Numbered from the stretch's first letter, positions 9,618 through 17,494 are shown. The stretch: DNA of 64,000 nucleotides from Synechococcales cyanobacterium C42_A2020_086 (GCA_015272325.1 JACYLU010000015.1:372001-436000); one strand, 5' to 3'. A program made the numbers and translations. Notes: generated by a model not told the origin, from the sequence alone.

Positions 9618-9959
9618 GAGAAATCACTTTAGAAATCACTCCAACTCCCCTTAGCCTACGCTTCTAGACCTATGTTGCCAGACGGATTTTTCTCTACTCC
9701 ACAGGTTTGCCCTTGACCGATAGCGATCCGTATGGGGCTGTATGAGTACGAAAAATAACGTCCAGTGCTTAGGGGAAACTGTCTCCATGACTCAGCGATT
9801 TGCCGGTTGCAGCATTGGTTTCTCCGTAGACAGCTTTTTAGCTCGAATCAATGGCCACATAGAACTATCGCGATTTGAGTGGAAGCGCGGTTACCGGGTT
9901 AGTAGTCTAAGGTTAGATTTTGACTTAAACTTTGTGTAATCAAGTTTAGAACCTAAACC
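9618..9959. other. Intergenic region, divergent promoters of potC and the Cys-rich protein gene
   Basis: About 340 bp between potC (leftward) and the secreted-protein gene (rightward). A 12-bp tandem duplication at 9619-9642 abuts the potC start. An ORF at 9742-9939 exists but has no ribosome-binding site and no protein-like composition, and I do not call it. No RNA or clear operator was seen. Confidence 0.6.
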
Positions 9960-10352
9960 ATGATGTCATTTCAATCACCGACCACAACGGTTAAAAAGCT
10001 ACTGCTTTCCACAGGACTGTTAGGAGCAGGGGTTATCCTCGCACCTTTCCTCAACATCGCCCCAGCAGCAGCCATTTACTACGAGCGCACTCCACGGACC
10101 TTCGAGTGCCGCAATAGCCTCGATCCTCAGTGCGGCAACCCACCTCGAGCCATTGAATCTCAACGCTGGCGCTGCCGCAACAACCCCGGACCTGACTGCA
10201 CAGAACCTCCTCGGATTGATGAAGAACTGACCCGCGGCAATTGGACTTGCCGGAAAAACCAGAATGTAGTGGCTTGCAGAAATCCGATTCGGTTTACGGT
10301 TCCCGAAGAGGATCGCGACAACTGGCCAACCTATTTCCCGCAGAGCAACTAA
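9960..10352 (+). CDS. Small secreted protein with three repeated two-cysteine modules
   Basis: A 130-residue protein not assigned to a known family. The N-terminus (two Lys, then a hydrophobic stretch ending A-P-A-A-A) is a signal peptide with cleavage likely near residue 38. The mature part has six cysteines: C50, C58, C72, C80, C97 and C106. They form three similar modules, [F/W]-x-C-R-x-N...C-x-x-P-[P/I]-R, with 7, 7 and 8 residues between the paired cysteines. This suggests three disulfides in an oxidising compartment. It lies between potB and potC on the opposite strand. A second start at 9963 is possible. A good terminator lies at 10584-10615. Function unknown. Confidence 0.75.
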   Translation: MMSFQSPTTTVKKLLLSTGLLGAGVILAPFLNIAPAAAIYYERTPRTFECRNSLDPQCGNPPRAIESQRWRCRNNPGPDCTEPPRIDEELTRGNWTCRKNQNVVACRNPIRFTVPEEDRDNWPTYFPQSN

Positions 10353-10668
10353 CCGCTGCTTTCTGATTTGGGCAAGCGGGTGCAACCAACCTGCTGCCAG
10401 CTAATTCGTTCGGCGATGAAGTTCAGTTTGTAGTTTTGTGGATTCTGATTCAGTATCTGTTCTTAGCAGATCACAGACTCGTTGAGGCAGATTCCTTGAA
10501 ATAGATTCCTTGAGATAGTTGTCTGAAATTGCTGTCGATGAGCCTAGCTCAGCTCGACTCTAGGAGTGAATAAACTGTGGTGTGGGAGTGGGTTGTAATG
10601 GCACTCCCTTTTTTATTGGTTTTGTATTGAGCTTGTATTGAGGATTTTATCGGCAATTGGTGCGTTGC
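10353..10668. other. Spacer between the Cys-rich protein gene and the end of potB
   Basis: About 315 bp. It holds a 14-bp tandem duplication (AGATTCCTTGARAT, 10489-10516), a rightward intrinsic terminator (10584-10615) and an 11-bp duplication (TTGTATTGAGC/G, 10622-10643). No gene was seen. Confidence 0.75.
10584..10615 (+). terminator. Rho-independent terminator
   Basis: GGGAGTG (10584-10590) pairs with CACTCCC (10602-10608) across an 11-nt loop and is followed by six or seven T. It serves the small secreted-protein gene, though about 230 bp beyond its stop. Confidence 0.75.
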
Positions 10669-11562
10669 CTACAAGCTCTCCAATCCACCGCGCCGCAACA
10701 CTAAAGCCAAGCCGGAAAAGACAATGAGCATGACGACTAAGGCAAAAGCGGCCCCCAATGGCCAGTTATAGGCAACACCAAACTGAGAAGAAATGACGTT
10801 TCCCAGCATGATGCCGCTCGGACCACCCACCAGACTGGGAGTGATGAAGTCCCCCATGGTGAGAGAAAAGACGGTAATGGAACCGGCGAGAATTCCTGGG
10901 AGAACTAGAGGCAGAACAATACGCCGGATTGTAGTCAGCGGCGGAGCATTGAGATCGGCAGAAGCCTCGAGTAGATCGGTAGGGAGCCGTTCAAAGGCGG
11001 TGATCACCGGCAAAATCATGAACGGCAGCCAGACATGCACGAAGGTTAGGGTTGTGGAAAACTGGTTGTAGAGAAACATCTGGCTGGGCTGGTGTAGAAT
11101 GCCCAGAGACACCAAGGCAGTATTCAGAACGCCGTTGTATCCCAAGATAATTTTCCAGGCAAACACCCGCACCAGATAACTCGACCAGAGCGGCAGAATA
11201 ATGAATAGCGTCAGCAAAGTGCGATGACGACCGCCGTAACGCCCAATAAAGTAACCCAGCGGTAGAGCAATGCTCACATCGATCAGGGTAACGCCAAGAG
11301 CAGTAGCAACCGTGCGCCCAATCACTGTGCGGTAGGCAGCATTGGTCAAAATAGTTTTGAAATTGACCAAGCTGAATTCTTTGACAATATCAAACGCTTC
11401 CAGCCGCCAAACGCTGTAGGAGACCAGGAGAGCAATGGGTACAAAATAGAGCAGCGTCATCCATAGCAAAGGGGGCAATAGAGATAAAGACAATCCCCAG
11501 GGAACGGGTGCCCGACGCCGCGGCGATAGAGAAGTTAGATCAGAGGGCAGTTGCGAATCCAT
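10669..11562 (-). CDS. potB: Polyamine-type ABC transporter permease PotB
   Basis: A 297-residue permease with a proline-rich cytoplasmic N-terminus and about six membrane segments. The EAA loop is recognisable around L-L-E-A-S-A-D-L-N-A-P-P with R-I-V-L-P-L-V-L-P following. Size and sequence character match PotB, the partner of PotC in spermidine/putrescine importers. It reads in the same direction as potC-potA but is separated from potC by about 1.05 kb carrying a gene on the other strand, an unusual break in what is normally a compact potABCD cluster. The binding protein must be encoded elsewhere or be shared. Confidence 0.9.
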   Translation of the reverse strand: MDSQLPSDLTSLSPRRRAPVPWGLSLSLLPPLLWMTLLYFVPIALLVSYSVWRLEAFDIVKEFSLVNFKTILTNAAYRTVIGRTVATALGVTLIDVSIALPLGYFIGRYGGRHRTLLTLFIILPLWSSYLVRVFAWKIILGYNGVLNTALVSLGILHQPSQMFLYNQFSTTLTFVHVWLPFMILPVITAFERLPTDLLEASADLNAPPLTTIRRIVLPLVLPGILAGSITVFSLTMGDFITPSLVGGPSGIMLGNVISSQFGVAYNWPLGAAFALVVMLIVFSGLALVLRRGGLESL

Positions 11563-11757
11563 ACCTTCTCTGGCAAATGGCTCTAGCCAATCAACGGTAG
11601 CAGCCAGACTACAAACTCAGTGCCTCCTAAGCTAGCACAGAATTCAAGCTGCTCGAAACGGAAACTCAATCAGCCCGACAGGCAGAAAAACCAGTCCTGC
11701 TAGAGAAATCAACGGCTGCTCAGCGTCTACAGAACCCAGTTGCAAGTCAGTTGCAGG

Positions 11758-12360
11758 TCAATTTAGAGAAACATCGCCGGACGGATCCACATGGATGGTG
11801 GTGCGGTCGAGAGCAAAGTCCAGGGTTTCGCGTACCCGAACGGTCAGGGTTCCTGAAGCCGGAGTATCCTCTTGCAAAGACACCTGCAGCAGCCCAAAAT
11901 CGGCTCGTCGGAAGGTAAAGGTGGTGGGAACGGGTAGATTCTCCAACAGCATTTGTGAGCGGCCGGCGAGGGTCCGGTACTGGGTTTCGCCAATCACCTC
12001 GTAATTAATGGCAGCACCAGTTTCGTTGATAAATCGAATATTGACCTTACCGCCTGCAGGTCTTACGTAGAGTGCAACTTGCTCTACCGCAGCGTTCACT
12101 GGCTCTGCAACAACCTGTAGAGCTGGTGGTAGAGTTGGTGGGGGCACAGCGTTAGTGAGAATAGGGTGAGCACCTTGCTCAGCAGACAATGGGTTGAATC
12201 TGGGATTAGAACACTGCGTTAGCCCGGTTGCCAAGGCTTCGCTGAGCAGAAGTAGGCTGAGGCTTCCTAGAACAACTTGACTCAATTGGCGGGAACAGTA
12301 GACCAGGAGTGACTTAGGAGCAATCGAGTGCGGTGAACGATGGCAAAAAAGACGAGTCAT
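11758..12360 (-). CDS. Secreted or membrane-anchored conserved hypothetical protein
   Basis: A 200-residue protein not recognised as a known family. A hydrophobic stretch at about residues 28-45 (V-V-L-G-S-L-S-L-L-L-L-S-E-A-L-A) looks like a signal or anchor sequence after a basic N-terminus. A C-S pair follows, but the spacing is not a convincing lipobox. The remainder is proline-rich and then a likely beta-sandwich (V-N-I-R-F-I-N-E-T, A-I-N-Y-E-V-I-G-E-T-Q-Y-R). It lies 7 bp downstream of a small membrane-protein gene on the same strand, so the two are probably cotranscribed and may act together at the envelope. An 11-bp tandem duplication (11737-11758) reaches its stop codon. Confidence 0.7.
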   Translation of the reverse strand: MTRLFCHRSPHSIAPKSLLVYCSRQLSQVVLGSLSLLLLSEALATGLTQCSNPRFNPLSAEQGAHPILTNAVPPPTLPPALQVVAEPVNAAVEQVALYVRPAGGKVNIRFINETGAAINYEVIGETQYRTLAGRSQMLLENLPVPTTFTFRRADFGLLQVSLQEDTPASGTLTVRVRETLDFALDRTTIHVDPSGDVSLN

Positions 12361-12367
12361 AGGGGCA

Positions 12368-12622
12368 TTAGGGTGACGGTTGTTTAGAGAACCAGCGTTT
12401 GTTAATCCAGCTCAGTAAACCGCTGAAAAGCGCACCTGCCATCAAGACACTGATGGACGGCATAAACACAGGTTCCCAAAGACGATACCAAAGATCCAGT
12501 CCCAAAGGAATATTCAGCGCTCGGCCAGCAACAGCGGCAGCGAACCAGAAGAAGCTAAACAAAACAAAAAAAATGTTGGCGACTAAAGCTCTATTCAGCC
12601 ACTCTAAAAGTCTCTCTTTCAT
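12368..12622 (-). CDS. Small two-helix membrane protein
   Basis: An 84-residue protein with two hydrophobic segments, roughly residues 16-36 (I-F-F-V-L-F-S-F-F-W-F-A-A-A-V-A) and 52-70 (M-P-S-I-S-V-L-M-A-G-A-L-F-S-G-L-L). Its ends are charged and it finishes in K-Q-P-S-P. No known family is recognised. It is the first gene of a two-gene unit with the secreted protein downstream (7 bp gap). A role in the cytoplasmic or thylakoid membrane is inferred only from hydrophobicity. Confidence 0.65.
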   Translation of the reverse strand: MKERLLEWLNRALVANIFFVLFSFFWFAAAVAGRALNIPLGLDLWYRLWEPVFMPSISVLMAGALFSGLLSWINKRWFSKQPSP

Positions 12623-12927
12623 GGTTTAGATCGTTAGAACAACATCCCGTCGCGTTCGTTGATACCGTTTATGGATACGAATGATACGTAGCCACTCATG
12701 GGTAACTAAGCGGCAACGAGCACTCGCGAAGCTACCAATCGTTGATCAAGTTGATCAAACAGATTGTTGATCCATCAAAAAGATAATCGAAAAGTTGGCC
12801 CTGTTCTAGATGGGTTGGGGAAAGTGGATGCTGCCTATTGAGAGGCCGACGCTAACGGGTTAACTGAGTTGCCTATGGCGGTTGGTGAAGGGGCTTCTCA
12901 TATCACTGCTGCTCCACGAACTCAGTT

Positions 12928-12957
12928 ACTCTATGCCGATAAACTCTATGCCGATAA
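12928..12957. repeat. Perfect 15-bp tandem duplication
   Basis: ACTCTATGCCGATAA occurs at 12928-12942 and again, without any mismatch or gap, at 12943-12957. It lies between two leftward genes. Confidence 0.9.
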
Positions 12958-12986
12958 TCTGTTAAGCTGAGTCACCAAATTTAAAC

Positions 12987-13019
12987 AAAAAAGATGGCTG
13001 CTCACTTAGGAAACAGCCA
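12987..13019 (-). terminator. Rho-independent terminator (leftward)
   Basis: Read on the minus strand, TGGCTG and CAGCCA form a stem with a 13-nt loop, followed by a run of six T. It lies about 57 bp beyond the stop of the small gene at 13076-13264. Confidence 0.75.
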
Positions 13020-13075
13020 CAGGAGTAGAAGCAGAAATTACAACTCTTGATCCACTATCAAGGAGATTGCAGAGG

Positions 13076-13264
13076 TTAGCTTTCCACGAGTTCTTCCACT
13101 TCCTCTAAGCTATCTGGATCTACGTAGTGGCAGGTTGCGTCGTCAACACAGATCAGGGCCCAACCTGACTGATCAATCCCCATGAATTTGTACAAGCCTT
13201 GCTCAATAAAAAAACCTTTATGATTGCGTGTTTCCGGCTTAATTTCCACACTGTTCCCGTGCAT
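13076..13264 (-). CDS. Small acidic conserved hypothetical protein
   Basis: About 62 residues from the ATG at 13264, chosen because AAGGAG lies about 9 nt upstream. The frame extends further upstream without a good ribosome-binding site. The protein ends in an acidic tail (D-S-L-E-E-V-E-E-L-V-E-S) after G-W-A-L-I-C-V-D-D-A-T-C-H-Y-V-D. Two cysteines and one histidine lie close together. I do not recognise a family. It is a monocistronic unit with its own terminator on the left. Confidence 0.65.
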   Translation of the reverse strand: MHGNSVEIKPETRNHKGFFIEQGLYKFMGIDQSGWALICVDDATCHYVDPDSLEEVEELVES

Positions 13265-13480
13265 ACTTCCCAGCTCCTTGGATCTTAAAAAGGGTGTCAA
13301 CAACAAGCCATTACAATGGCTAATCATTTACTTCACCAAATCTTATCATTAGAGTTTCGGATCTTTTATTAAAAATCTTAAGGAATAATGAAGCGGTATA
13401 TATTAAACGGAAGCTGGCGAAAAAGTTCAATTCCTGTAATGTTCTCCTGAAGGGCAGGTTGCCTTTCGGATCAAAAGCAT

Positions 13481-13500
13481 AAAAATCGGCTGAAACCGAT
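13481..13500 (-). terminator. Probable leftward terminator
   Basis: On the minus strand ATCGG and CCGAT form a short stem with a 6-nt loop, then four or five T. It lies about 55 bp beyond the stop of the TPR gene. The stem is short, hence only moderate support. Confidence 0.5.
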
Positions 13501-13555
13501 GCACTATCGGCTTGACCTACCTCCTCAGGATGCGGTAATTTGCTTTACTCTCTGC

Positions 13556-13978
13556 TTACGAACCTAGCAGCCACGTCTTCACGCGTTGCAGACTCTTCCA
13601 CTCGGGCTTGCGGCTTAATCCTTCTTCAAAATTGCGCTCAACTTCTTCCCGCAGCTCAGGTACAGCCATCAGGAGTTGACCGGCAATCTCGACATGTTCA
13701 CGCACGCCTTTTTGAGCTGTTTCCAGCATGGCAATCGCCAAATTCACTCGGGCTTGCGCATCTTGCCCGTTGAGCTTCACTGCTTTTTGGGCTGCCTTAT
13801 ACGCTGGGGTGGGCTTGTCGTCCAACAAGTACAACCACGATAAGCAAGTCCAAGCAGCGCTGCTTTTCGGAGAACGCTCACAAACTTCTTTGAATAGGGG
13901 AAGCAATGAAGCGGCAGGCTCCCCAGCGTTGTAACGCTCTAATCCCTGATCGAACAAAGCTTCAACGGTTTCAGTCAT
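13556..13978 (-). CDS. Tetratricopeptide-repeat protein
   Basis: A 140-residue helical protein. A-L-F-D-Q-G-L-E-R-Y-N-A-G-E-P-A-A-S-L and the following A-A-W-T-C-L-S-W-L-Y-L-L-D-D-K-P and A-Y-K-A-A-Q-K-A-V-K-L-N show the spacing of two to three TPR units (W/L-G-Y-A-F-A-P positions). The C-terminus is a separate helix ending in V-K-T-W-L-L-G-S. There is no signal peptide or membrane segment, so it is probably a cytoplasmic protein-protein adaptor. The partner is unknown. The gene stands alone between a small hypothetical and the Fe-S carrier gene, on the same strand as both. Confidence 0.8.
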   Translation of the reverse strand: MTETVEALFDQGLERYNAGEPAASLLPLFKEVCERSPKSSAAWTCLSWLYLLDDKPTPAYKAAQKAVKLNGQDAQARVNLAIAMLETAQKGVREHVEIAGQLLMAVPELREEVERNFEEGLSRKPEWKSLQRVKTWLLGS

Positions 13979-14054
13979 AAGTGAATTGCAATTAACCTGA
14001 ACAATACCCGATTGCTAAGCATAGCAAATCCTAACGGTCCAGACCGAGCCATAG

Positions 14055-14096
14055 AAAAGGCTGAGTGGCTAACAAGATAATCTTGCGCCCTCAGCC
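14055..14096 (-). terminator. Rho-independent terminator of the Fe-S carrier gene
   Basis: GGCTGAG (14059-14065) pairs with CTCAGCC (14090-14096). An inner perfect stem CAAGAT/ATCTTG (14073-14085) sits within the loop. On the minus strand the outer stem is followed by TTTT. It lies about 135 bp beyond the stop of the gene at 14232-14597. Confidence 0.65.
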
Positions 14097-14231
14097 CCTT
14101 AGCCCTGTAGCAATTCCTGTTTTAACGAACTCTCACCCTCGAGGACGAGGGCAACCTGAAACGATAACATTCGACAATGCAATTCAATGTAGCAGCGGTT
14201 CAGGTGAAACAATCCATTACCGATAAGGATT

Positions 14232-14597
14232 TTAAGAGAAGGATTTGCCGCAGCCGCAAGTTTGGCTTGCATTGGGATTCGTGAACTGAAAGCCACCCCC
14301 GATTAACGCATCACTGTAATCGAGCGTCAACCCGTAGAGATAGAGCATGCTCTTGGGGTCGCAGACCACCTTAAACCCGTCATAGTCAAAGACTTCGTCT
14401 GTCTCGCGAATATTGCTGGGGTCTTCAAAATCCATCATGTAGGACATGCCTGAGCACCCACCTTGGCGTACGCCCACTCGCAGACAGAGATCCTTACCTT
14501 GCTTATCCCGCAGCGCCAGCACATGACGCAGGGCAGCATCGCTCATAAGAATGCCACGTTGGGGCGATTGCGGTGAAGATTGCGCTGCTTGTGTCAT
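14232..14597 (-). CDS. sufA: A-type iron-sulfur cluster assembly protein (IscA/SufA/ErpA)
   Basis: A 121-residue HesB/IscA-family protein. The three cluster-binding cysteines are present: one in [10 protein letters not shown] and two in the C-terminal T-C-G-C-G-K-S-F. A-type proteins bind [2Fe-2S] or [4Fe-4S] clusters and deliver them to apoproteins, which in this lineage include photosystem I and ferredoxins. The N-terminal [10 protein letters not shown] extension is common. No other suf genes are close. The symbol is a family-level guess among sufA, iscA and erpA. A 10/11 tandem duplication (ATTGYTATCCA, 14616-14637) lies in its 5' leader. Confidence 0.9.
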   Translation of the reverse strand: MTQAAQSSPQSPQRGILMSDAALRHVLALRDKQGKDLCLRVGVRQGGCSGMSYMMDFEDPSNIRETDEVFDYDGFKVVCDPKSMLYLYGLTLDYSDALIGGGFQFTNPNASQTCGCGKSFS

Positions 14598-15170
14598 CGG
14601 TGTTGATTACTCCCTATTGTTATCCAATTGCTATCCAAGTAAGACCTGCCTAAATCAGACCACGCTGCGGACTGACTGCACACGGGTATACATTGGCTAG
14701 GTATGCATTAGCTGGATACACATAAGCCGGATACTTACGTTAGCTGATATTACGTTAGCTAAATTTTACATGGACTGAATTCACAGCTTCTGACCGGCTC
14801 TGGACGGCAAAATCGCTTGAGCGGAAACCGAAACCAGATACACTAGCCATTATTCTGATGGTAACGGATTCAGCTGATCTCCTGCAAAAGTCCTGTGCAG
14901 GAGGGAAAGTTTCTGAACGTCTGTGCAAAGGTTTTTATCCAGCCGTCGCTACAACCGTCCAGATTGTCTTAGCATCGCTAGAATCACTGTATCCAGACCT
15001 ATATTCAGATTACCCATCTCAATACTAGCTGCCGGACGCTGGTCGCTTTTCGTTGAGTTTATCTATAGTAGGCAGTTGATGGTTCGACAGGCTTCTAGTT
15101 AACCTCCCTCCTGCCCCCAGCATCTGTTTCTCGTCCGCTGCAGACCCGCTGATTTCACTGTTTTTGTCTT
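14598..15170. other. Intergenic region with a five-copy 15-bp array
   Basis: About 570 bp between the Fe-S carrier gene (leftward) and the large conserved gene (rightward). It contains an 11-bp duplication (14616-14637) and a degenerate 15-bp array (14686-14760). No gene or RNA was recognised. Both divergent promoters must lie here. Confidence 0.75.
14686..14760. repeat. Degenerate 15-bp tandem array, five units
   Basis: Five consecutive units follow one another: GTATACATTGGCTAG, GTATGCATTAGCTGG, ATACACATAAGCCGG, ATACTTACGTTAGCTG and ATATTACGTTAGCT. The shared pattern is RTAYNCATTAGCYGG. There are no gaps between units and the sequence is AT-rich. Confidence 0.8.
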
Positions 15171-16805
15171 ATGAATGCTCTTAATCGCTCTACCCGTCGT
15201 CGGCTACAACAATTGCGTCAGGTTCCGAGCGTTTGGGAAGGAGACCGTCGCGCGTTGATGCCACAGTCGCTGTTGAGCACCGAAGTTGGCTCTCGGCGGC
15301 AGGGGGAATGCGTGCTGTGGGTAGATGGCACAGAGGGCATTGTGCGGGCGATGGATGTGGTTTCCACCGATGCTGGACCTGAAGCCATTGTACGGGTCCT
15401 GCTGCAGGCAATGGAATATCCGCAAAGCACCGTGATGCCAGCTCGTCCGCAGCGGATTGTGGTGCGCGACCGCGAGATTCAGTTTTTTCTGCGGGGGGTG
15501 CTGCAAGATCTCAATATCGCGGTAGACTATGCGCCCGAGCTGCCGCTGATAGACGAAATTTTTCGCGGGTTACAGGGTGCAATTCAAACCAAACCACCAG
15601 AACTGCCAGCAGACTATATTCAACCCATCCTGAGCGCTACGCAGGCCATTTGGCAGGATGAGCCTTGGACCATTCTTGATGAGGAAAAGATTATTGCCAT
15701 TGAGCTGAACTACGGCGACGTTGAGACCCTCTATGTTTCTGTTTTAGGGATGCTGGGGATGGAATATGGTCTGCTGATGTATCGTTCGCTGGATTCGCTC
15801 AAGCAGTTCCGCCAGCGCGTTATAGCGGCTGAAGATACACCCGACAAGCTAGAAGAAGCGTTTTTAGAACAGGACTGCCTCTTTGTTACCTTTGATCAGG
15901 GGGAGCGGCTCGATGAAGACGAGTTGGCTGAAGAAGAGTCATCTGAGTTTGCTGCGTTTTCTGCCGCAACTGGCGTTCGCCCCTGCTTTGGCAATCTGCA
16001 TCCTTTAGAAGGGATGCGTCCCCTACTCTATGAAGAAGAAGCTCGTGTCGTGTTGGTGGCGCTGCAGGCATTGCATCGCTTCTTGCAGCAGTATCAGCGG
16101 CAGCTAGAGCTAGAGGAATTCCCGGCCCTATCGAGCCGCTATCGCATTCCTGATCCCAACGCCGCCAACAAAAAAGTATCGGTGAAAGTTGCAACGCTGC
16201 CTGATGTAGCTGAAGAGCTATTTGCCATGTCAGCCGAAGAGGAGAGGGGACTCGACACCATCCCCATTCTCCGCAATGACTTGGTGCCTGGAGATTCCTT
16301 TTACAGTCTGGGGGCAATGCCTTGGGAAACGCTGGAGGTACTCCGTTTGGCAGTGCAGTTCCATCAAGAAGCAGAGGCTGAATTTGCTCAGGATGCCGAT
16401 GGCTTCCCAGTGATCTTAATTCAAACCTCTCGTCCCAAAGCGGCAGCATTAATTGAAAGCATCAAGGCGGCGGGCGGGCTGAAGGCGATCTGCTTTAATC
16501 CAGGAGAGGATCCCTTCTCTGAGCAGTCCTACGATTTGGGCGTGCTGCAAACTCACAATGGCGAGTTTCATCTATTTGGTGAGTTTATTGAGAACGATCC
16601 CATCCATATTCAAGCCCGCAAGAAATGGGAGCAGCGTTGCAAGAAAACCCAAGGACACTGTGGGCTGGTGATCGCTCGCGGCTTGAAGGGAGCGTCTCGC
16701 GGCAATCCGCAGCTAAATGACATGATGGCTCTGTTTGAGGTCCGCTCGGTTTCTGCTAAGGAACTGGGCCTTGGTCCCCTGCAGTTGATGCCTTATATAG
16801 ATTAA
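15171..16805 (+). CDS. Large conserved cyanobacterial protein (DUF6930-like)
   Basis: A 544-residue soluble protein with no signal peptide or membrane segment. The N-terminal 150 residues (R-R-L-Q-Q-L-R-Q-V-P, W-E-G-D-R-R, then W-V-D-G-T-E-G and V-V-R-D-R-E-I-Q-F-F-L) resemble, from memory, the DUF6930 family. The central part is acidic (E-D-E-L-A-E-E-E-S-S-E-F). The C-terminal part includes V-K-V-A-T-L-P-D-V and R-G-L-K-G-A-S-R-G-N-P-Q-L-N-D. No catalytic motif was recognised and function is unknown. The stop lies inside a 17-bp tandem duplication (16788-16821) that repeats the terminal M-P-Y-I-D codons just past the stop. psaD follows about 200 bp downstream. Confidence 0.75.
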   Translation: MNALNRSTRRRLQQLRQVPSVWEGDRRALMPQSLLSTEVGSRRQGECVLWVDGTEGIVRAMDVVSTDAGPEAIVRVLLQAMEYPQSTVMPARPQRIVVRDREIQFFLRGVLQDLNIAVDYAPELPLIDEIFRGLQGAIQTKPPELPADYIQPILSATQAIWQDEPWTILDEEKIIAIELNYGDVETLYVSVLGMLGMEYGLLMYRSLDSLKQFRQRVIAAEDTPDKLEEAFLEQDCLFVTFDQGERLDEDELAEEESSEFAAFSAATGVRPCFGNLHPLEGMRPLLYEEEARVVLVALQALHRFLQQYQRQLELEEFPALSSRYRIPDPNAANKKVSVKVATLPDVAEELFAMSAEEERGLDTIPILRNDLVPGDSFYSLGAMPWETLEVLRLAVQFHQEAEAEFAQDADGFPVILIQTSRPKAAALIESIKAAGGLKAICFNPGEDPFSEQSYDLGVLQTHNGEFHLFGEFIENDPIHIQARKKWEQRCKKTQGHCGLVIARGLKGASRGNPQLNDMMALFEVRSVSAKELGLGPLQLMPYID

Positions 16806-16821
16806 TGCCTTACATAGATTT
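16788..16821. repeat. 17-bp tandem duplication across a stop codon
   Basis: ATGCCTTATATAGATTA (16788-16804) is followed directly by ATGCCTTACATAGATTT (16805-16821), with 15 of 17 bases identical. The first copy contains the last codons of the upstream gene and part of its TAA stop (16803-16805). Confidence 0.85.
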
Positions 16822-16919
16822 ATATAGATTGGGAGAGCAAAGCAAGTAAAGCAGAAAAGCGGGGTATCTGAAGCAAAGGGTGAGGCACGATCAGGGGTGC
16901 TCTTATGCCGGATTGCTCT

Positions 16920-17007
16920 GTTCCTGAAGAACTGTTACAGTTCCTGAACAAAGTTGAGCGGGTGCTCAGGTGCGATGATAGGATTCCTGAAAAACGTTCA
17001 GAGAACG
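16920..17007 (+). promoter_or_regulatory. psaD upstream region with repeated TTCCTGAA and GTTC/GAAC elements
   Basis: TTCCTGAA occurs three times, at 16921-16928, 16941-16948 and 16984-16991. The first two are 20 bp apart, both flanked so as to read GTTC...GAAC. A perfect inverted repeat CGTTC-AGA-GAACG (16995-17007) ends 4 nt before the psaD start codon. A GTTACA half-site (16934-16939) resembles one half of the HLR1 element bound by RpaB in cyanobacterial photosystem I promoters. A weak TTGAGC...TGATAG pair (16954-16981, 16-nt spacing) could be the core promoter. The regulatory role is inferred. Confidence 0.35.
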
Positions 17008-17011
17008 ATTC

Positions 17012-17440
17012 ATGGCAGAAACTCTTACTGGACAAACCCCCATTTTCGGTGGCAGCACAGGCGGCCTCCTGAGCAAAGCAGATGAAGAAGAAAAATACGC
17101 TATTACCTGGACTAGCCCTAAGGAACAGGTATTTGAAATGCCGACCGGCGGAGCAGCCATCATGCGAGAGGGCGACAATCTGCTCTATCTCGCTCGTAAA
17201 GAGCAATGCATCGCACTAGGCGCACAACTCCGCAACAAGATCAAGCCCAAGATCGATAACTATAAAATCTATCGCATTTACCCGAGCGGGGAAATTCAAT
17301 ATCTGCATCCGGCGGATGGTGTTTTCCCGGAGAAGGTGAATGCCGGTCGTGCCTACAACGGCAAGGTCGATCGCAGTATCGGGCAGAACCCGGATCCGGC
17401 AACTGTGAAGTTCACAGGCAAAAATACTTACGATCCTTAA
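17012..17440 (+). CDS. psaD: Photosystem I reaction-centre subunit II (PsaD)
   Basis: A 142-residue protein, standard length for cyanobacterial Psa[21 protein letters not shown] is the conserved N-terminus. The basic middle part ([15 protein letters not shown], then [15 protein letters not shown]) docks ferredoxin. PsaD sits on the stromal face of photosystem I, stabilises PsaC and provides the main ferredoxin docking site. The gene is monocistronic, with a strong terminator 55 bp past its stop and a repeat-rich upstream region. Confidence 0.98.
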   Translation: MAETLTGQTPIFGGSTGGLLSKADEEEKYAITWTSPKEQVFEMPTGGAAIMREGDNLLYLARKEQCIALGAQLRNKIKPKIDNYKIYRIYPSGEIQYLHPADGVFPEKVNAGRAYNGKVDRSIGQNPDPATVKFTGKNTYDP

Positions 17441-17494
17441 GCAAACATCTTACAAGATGTAGAGCTAGCTTTTATGCCCAAATTGGGTTATACA

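Larger units (their letters stand above)
12623..13075. other. Intergenic region with tandem duplications and a leftward terminator
   Basis: About 450 bp with no gene. It contains a 9-bp duplication (GTTGATCAA twice, 12741-12758), a perfect 15-bp duplication (ACTCTATGCCGATAA twice, 12928-12957) and the leftward terminator of the next gene (12987-13019). Confidence 0.75.

Noticed and set aside
9742-9939. A 65-residue frame before the Cys-rich protein gene
   Set aside because: No ribosome-binding site, no hydrophobic or family pattern, and it lies in the divergent promoter region.
14686-14760. Possible CRISPR array
   Set aside because: Units are 15 bp, degenerate and contiguous, with no spacers and no cas gene in the window.
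15886-16449. A 187-residue frame antisense to the DUF6930-like gene
   Set aside because: Leu/Arg/Pro-rich composition typical of the reverse complement of a GC-rich gene, and the sense frame is clearly coding.
16934-16949. A complete HLR1 (RpaB) element before psaD
   Set aside because: Only the first half GTTACA fits; the second half does not match the consensus.
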